Origin: Gemmatimonas phototrophica | Lineage (GTDB): Bacteria; Gemmatimonadota; Gemmatimonadetes; Gemmatimonadales; Gemmatimonadaceae | Length of the DNA: 64,000 bases | Direction: 5' to 3' | Assembly (NCBI RefSeq): GCF_000695095.2 | Contig: NZ_CP011454.1 | Coordinates: 620,001-684,000, forward strand | Part shown: piece by piece, positions 60,578 to 64,000 of the stretch | How the letters are laid out: every line of letters starts with the position of its first letter | Position numbering within the stretch: position 1 is the first letter of the stretch | The notes under the pieces: model-generated | Seen by the model: the letters and a program-made list of their open reading frames with translations, nothing else | What the model was told of the DNA's origin: nothing | Database searches by the model: none | Program-made: the position numbers and the translations under genes

Positions 60578-61533
60578 ACTCCTTCCACCCGCCCCTGCGT
60601 CCCACGCCGCCCACTTCCCAGGCGGCCATCGTTCCTCGCACCATCACGCCGCTCGACACGCGCGCCGTGACCAGGTCGTCGCTGGCGTTTCCGCTCAGCG
60701 CCGAGGACACCAGTGAACGCGTGCGGGTGGCCCTGCAGGAAGACGAAGCCTTCAACGACGTGTCCACGATCGCTACGGTGGTCAGCACCCGGCACGTACG
60801 CAGCGCCATTGTGGCCCGTCACGACGGCGTGATTGCCGGCATTCCGCTCGCCATCGAAGCGTTTCGTCAGCTCGATCCGTCCGTCACCATTCGCGTGGAA
60901 GCCGAAGATGGCACGCGCGTGGCGGCGGGGGCCACCGTGCTGGCTCTCACGGGACATGCGCGAGGCATGCTCTCGGCCGAGCGGACGGCCCTGAACTATC
61001 TGCAGCACCTCTCGGGCATCGCCACACTCACGGCCCGGTTCGTGGACGCCATCGCTGGCACCCGGGCGCGCATTCTCGATACCCGCAAAACCACTCCCGG
61101 GTGGCGTACCCTTGAGAAGTATGCGGTCCGTGCCGGTGGTGGCACCAACCATCGCCTTGACCTGCGCAGCGGTGTCCTCATCAAGGACAACCATTTGGCC
61201 GCCATTGGTGGTGATGTCGCCATGGCCGTGGCGCGCGCGCGGGCGTTGGCCATTCCCGGCACACCGGTGCAGGTGGAGTGTGATACGCTCGATCAGGTTG
61301 AGGCCGCCCTGGCCGCCGGGGCCGACTGGGTGCTGCTCGACAACATGGCCCCTGATGTCCTGCGCGACGCCGTGGCGCGCTGTCAGGGCCGCGTGACCAC
61401 CGAAGCGTCCGGTGGAGTCAGCCTGGATACCGTTCGTTTAATTGCCGAATCCGGTGTGGATCGTATCTCGATTGGTGCGATCACCCATTCGGCTCCCGCT
61501 CTCGACCTCGGCCTCGATTTCGATGGTCTCTGA
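60574..61533 (+). CDS. nadC: Nicotinate-nucleotide pyrophosphorylase (carboxylating)
   Basis: 319 aa. Converts quinolinate and PRPP to nicotinate mononucleotide with loss of CO2, closing de novo NAD synthesis. Family segments: RVALQEDEAFNDVSTIATV, SAERTALNYLQHLSGIATLT, ILDTRKTTPGWRTLEKYAV and GGGTNHRLDL with IKDNHL, AGADWVLLDNM, and EASGGVSLDTVRLIAESGVDRISIGA. About 35 extra N-terminal Pro/Thr-rich residues precede the normal beginning, so a start further in is possible. Coupled to nadA by a 4-bp overlap. A 313-aa unknown gene follows after 20 bp. Confidence 0.95.
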   Translation: MNSFHPPLRPTPPTSQAAIVPRTITPLDTRAVTRSSLAFPLSAEDTSERVRVALQEDEAFNDVSTIATVVSTRHVRSAIVARHDGVIAGIPLAIEAFRQLDPSVTIRVEAEDGTRVAAGATVLALTGHARGMLSAERTALNYLQHLSGIATLTARFVDAIAGTRARILDTRKTTPGWRTLEKYAVRAGGGTNHRLDLRSGVLIKDNHLAAIGGDVAMAVARARALAIPGTPVQVECDTLDQVEAALAAGADWVLLDNMAPDVLRDAVARCQGRVTTEASGGVSLDTVRLIAESGVDRISIGAITHSAPALDLGLDFDGL

Positions 61534-61553
61534 ACCACGCTGAGGCTTCTGCC

Positions 61554-62495
61554 ATGCCTGTACGACTCCCACCGCTCACGGAACACGCGTCCCGTATTCT
61601 GCTCGAAGGGATCGTGGACTACGCCGGACTCTTTCCACCGGCAGCACTCGGTATTCCGGCCGCTGTGCGCAACTTTGCGCACTACCGCGCCGGCAGCGCC
61701 GGGTGGATGCTGGGACGGTTCATTTGCCCGGCCAATCAGCTGGATGTGTTCTCGGACAAGGCCGACCCGCTCCTTCCGCGTGACGCCGGCGCCATTCCCT
61801 GGCGCCTGTCCGTCACCGCCAGTGGCAACGTCGTTGCCGACCTGCACGCCATTGCCGCCTTCAACGAACGGCATCGGGTCTGCTTCGACGAGTGCGGAGC
61901 CAAGGTGGACGCCTACGAGGTGAAAGTGACCTCCGTGCAGGAGATCATGACCCTGCATGCGCAGTTGCCCGCGGCGCTCGAGGTGTACATGGAGCTGCCG
62001 CTTGACGGCGACCTTGACGCGCTGATGGAGGCCCTTGCCCGCACCGGCCGTCGGGCCAAGATCCGCACCGGAGGCATCGTGCCGGACGCCTTCCCCGCGC
62101 CTGCGCAGATTGTGCGCTTTCTCCGAGCGCTGGTGACACACGATGTCCCGGCCAAGGCGACGGCCGGGTTGCACCATCCGCTCCGCGGCACCTATCGCCT
62201 GACTTACGATACCGATGCGCCCAGCTGCCGCATGTTCGGGTTTCTCAATGTCCTGCTCGCGGCGGCCGTGATCGCCAACAGCGGCACCGATCATGACGCC
62301 ATGCTCATGCTCGACGAGGCTGATGCCTCGACCATCATGTTCAGTGAAACACACCTCGCTTGGCAAAGGCCCGGAGGGGTGATCATGCTCAACCGGCCGC
62401 TGTTGCAGCAGGTGCGGGAGCGTATACTGCTGAGTGTTGGCTCCTGCTCGTTTACCGAACCGGTTGACGAGAGTCGTGCCCTTGGCTGGATCTAG
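61554..62495 (+). CDS. Conserved unknown protein, 313 aa
   Basis: No named family recognised. Visible features: an N-terminal LLEGIVDYAGLFPPAALGIPAAV, then WMLGRFICPANQL, a middle with KIRTGGIVPDAFPAPAQIVRFLRAL, and KATAGLHHPL near residue 205. The Lys-x-Arg-Thr-Gly and Lys-Ala-Thr-Ala-Gly-Leu-His-His stretches look like active-site loops of a TIM-barrel-like enzyme, but this is inference. No signal peptide or membrane segment. It lies 20 bp after nadC and 1 bp before a small membrane protein and then fumarylacetoacetase, so it may serve aromatic amino acid catabolism rather than NAD synthesis. Confidence 0.7.
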   Translation: MPVRLPPLTEHASRILLEGIVDYAGLFPPAALGIPAAVRNFAHYRAGSAGWMLGRFICPANQLDVFSDKADPLLPRDAGAIPWRLSVTASGNVVADLHAIAAFNERHRVCFDECGAKVDAYEVKVTSVQEIMTLHAQLPAALEVYMELPLDGDLDALMEALARTGRRAKIRTGGIVPDAFPAPAQIVRFLRALVTHDVPAKATAGLHHPLRGTYRLTYDTDAPSCRMFGFLNVLLAAAVIANSGTDHDAMLMLDEADASTIMFSETHLAWQRPGGVIMLNRPLLQQVRERILLSVGSCSFTEPVDESRALGWI

Positions 62496-62496
62496 T

Positions 62497-62772
62497 ATGC
62501 CCTCATCTTCCACCCGTGTGCTTACCACCTCCGGCGTCTTGCTCGGCGCCCTCGCGGGTGCGGCGGCGGCGTCGGTGCTGTACGGTGTGCTCGATGCCAA
62601 TGGTTTCGGACAGACCATCTTTCGGACGCGCCTGTCCATGCTGCTGGTGGGCATTGGTACGCTGCCGTTCTTCACACTCGCCGGCGCCATTCTCGGCGGC
62701 GTCACCATGCGGCGGCTCGCGCCCAGCCTCTCGGCGCGTACCTCGTCTTCGTCTTCGTCTTCGTCGGCATGA
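62497..62772 (+). CDS. Small membrane protein with Ser-rich tail
   Basis: 91 aa with two hydrophobic segments (residues about 11-28 SGVLLGALAGAAAASVLYGV; and 46-68 LLVGIGTLPFFTLAGAILGGV). The C-terminus is eight serines and an alanine, coded by four TCGTCT/TCGTCG hexamers at 62743-62766. The function is unknown. It starts 1 bp after the previous stop and its TGA overlaps the fahA ATG (ATGA at 62769-62772), so it is translationally coupled to that gene. Confidence 0.6.
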   Translation: MPSSSTRVLTTSGVLLGALAGAAAASVLYGVLDANGFGQTIFRTRLSMLLVGIGTLPFFTLAGAILGGVTMRRLAPSLSARTSSSSSSSSA

Positions 62773-64000
62773 GCGCTCTCGTCCCACCGCGCAGCTGGGT
62801 AACCAGCGCCAACGGCCACCTGGATTTTGCGTTGCAGAATCTTCCGTTTGGCATCTTTCGTCGCGCGGCCAGCAACGAAGCGCCGCGAGTTGGTGTGGCC
62901 ATCGGCGACGCCATTCTCGATGTCGCAGCGTGTCTGGCGGCCGGGTTGTTTGATGAGCAGTCAGAACTTACGAGGCAGGCGGCTCGTACCTGTGCGTCAC
63001 CGGCACTGAATGCGCTCATGGCGCTGGGGGCAGACGCCCGGCGCGCCCTGCGCGACGCGGTCATGGCGCTGTTGCATGAGGACTGTGCGGTGCACCGGCA
63101 ACAGATTGCCCAGCACGCTCTGGTGCCACAGCAGGACGCCGAGCTGTTCCTGCCGGCGCAGGTGGGGGATTACACCGACTTTTATGCCTCGGTGCATCAC
63201 GCCACGAATGTCGGCGCCATGTTCCGCCCCGACAATCCATTGCTCCCCAATTACAAGTGGGTGCCCATTGGCTACCATGGGCGCGCCTCCAGTCTGGTCG
63301 TCTCGGGAACACCCGTGCGCCGTCCCAACGGCCAGCGCAAAGGGCCCACCGACGATGTCCCGACCGTTGGCCCCTCCCGTTCACTCGACTACGAACTGGA
63401 ATTGGGCGCGTTTGTCGGAACCGGTAATGCGCTGGGGGAGCCCATCCCGATGGCCAGCGCCGAGTCGCATCTCTGGGGGCTGTGCCTGCTCAACGACTGG
63501 TCCGCGCGTGATCTGCAGGCGTGGGAGTATCAGCCACTTGGCCCCTTCCTGGCCAAGAATTTCGCCAGCACGATCAGTCCGTGGGTGGTGACGCTCGAAG
63601 CGCTTGCACCCTTCCGTGCGCCGCTTGCGCCTCGCGCGTCGGGCGACCCGGAGCCGTTGCCGTATCTCACCGATGCGCGTGATGCCACACAGGGGGGCTT
63701 TGCCCTCACGGTGGAAGTGTGGTTACGCACCCCGCGCATGCGCGACGAGCAGGCGCCACCGGTGCGCATCTCACAGGGCAGTGCCCTCGATCTGTATTGG
63801 AGCTTCGCGCAAATGCTAGCGCACCATGCAAGCAGTGGCTGCAACCTCCGCCCGGGCGACCTGTTGGGCAGTGGTACCATCTCCGGCGCGACCCCTGACA
63901 GTCGCGGATGTCTGCTGGAGTTGACACGGCGTGGGGCAGAGCCGCTGTCGCTCCCTAACGGGGAAACACGCGGCTTTCTCCTCGATGGCGACGAAATCAC
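62769..64000 (+). CDS. fahA: Fumarylacetoacetase (3' end beyond window)
   Basis: Translated directly from 62769; 410 codons are present without a stop, the 3' end lies outside. Splits fumarylacetoacetate into fumarate and acetoacetate, the last step of tyrosine degradation. Family motifs: FGIFRR near the N terminus, DYTDFYASVHHATNVG (metal Asp and catalytic His), YHGRASSLVVSG, DYELELGAF (two metal Glu), LNDWSARDLQAWEYQPLGPFLAKNFASTISPW (metal Asp and active-site Lys) and CNLRPGDLLGSGTISG. All catalytic positions are intact. Homogentisate dioxygenase is not in the window. It is coupled to the small membrane protein gene by a 4-bp overlap. Confidence 0.95.
   Translation, partial: MSALVPPRSWVTSANGHLDFALQNLPFGIFRRAASNEAPRVGVAIGDAILDVAACLAAGLFDEQSELTRQAARTCASPALNALMALGADARRALRDAVMALLHEDCAVHRQQIAQHALVPQQDAELFLPAQVGDYTDFYASVHHATNVGAMFRPDNPLLPNYKWVPIGYHGRASSLVVSGTPVRRPNGQRKGPTDDVPTVGPSRSLDYELELGAFVGTGNALGEPIPMASAESHLWGLCLLNDWSARDLQAWEYQPLGPFLAKNFASTISPWVVTLEALAPFRAPLAPRASGDPEPLPYLTDARDATQGGFALTVEVWLRTPRMRDEQAPPVRISQGSALDLYWSFAQMLAHHASSGCNLRPGDLLGSGTISGATPDSRGCLLELTRRGAEPLSLPNGETRGFLLDGDEI

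Overview
The window is high-GC, densely coded bacterial chromosome. The protein set points to Gemmatimonadota, close to Gemmatimonas: SusC/SusD outer-membrane pairs, CRTAC1-type FG-GAP lipoproteins, Tat-exported TldD, a BMP-type nucleoside ABC transporter and nadBAC, with many genes starting without a clear Shine-Dalgarno. This placement rests on gene content and composition only. No rRNA, tRNA, CRISPR array, transposase or phage gene was found.

Layout. 1-5762 (+): the tail of a histidine kinase, the 2-oxoglutarate dehydrogenase E1 subunit (sucA) and a large exported PIG-L deacetylase. 5763-6090 is a gene-free block with a 51-bp inverted repeat enclosing two hairpins. 6091-7867 (-): a sodium/solute symporter and a 31-aa membrane microprotein upstream of it. 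8123-10751 (+): a hybrid histidine kinase and an ANTAR response regulator. 10755-12209 (-): an exported M20 peptidase. 12356-15381 (+): a TldD/TldE pair, TldD carrying a Tat signal. 15500-17921: a Tat-exported DsrE-like protein, a small exported ORF, a GNAT protein and a superinfection-immunity-like membrane protein.

17938-25065 (-) is an alpha-glucan operon: a six-hairpin-like exported enzyme, malQ, an SLC45-like MFS sugar transporter and an exported GH13 amylase. Divergent from it, after a 522-bp leader, runs 25588-40420 (+): SusC, SusD, a CRTAC1-like lipoprotein, a vanadium-haloperoxidase-like lipoprotein, a second CRTAC1-like lipoprotein, an SSS symporter and a small membrane protein. The last five are joined by stop/start overlaps or very short gaps. 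This is the least explained and most interesting locus. 40433-45215 is a second sugar locus: a uridine-kinase-like P-loop kinase with a cytosolic six-hairpin glycosidase (-), facing a second SLC45-like MFS and a GH37 trehalase lipoprotein (+). A roughly 320-bp inverted-repeat element follows at 45221-45538.

45666-47848 (+): a VWA protein and a small beta-barrel protein. 47865-56190 (-) is a probable seven-gene operon: BMP substrate-binding protein, double ATPase, two permeases, MFS exporter, S9 peptidase and NUDIX hydrolase. 56325-57833 (-): a periplasmic TPR protein. 57928-61533 (+): nadB, nadA and nadC for de novo NAD synthesis, with a heptamer tandem repeat in place of a ribosome-binding site before nadA. 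61554-64000 (+): a conserved unknown protein, a small membrane protein and fumarylacetoacetase, which is cut by the window edge.

Themes are exported sugar-polymer degradation and uptake, oxidative or halogen chemistry at the cell surface, nucleoside import, and NAD and tyrosine metabolism. Start sites were often moved inward from the longest open frame to an ATG that opens a signal peptide or a recognised domain; this is stated per gene.
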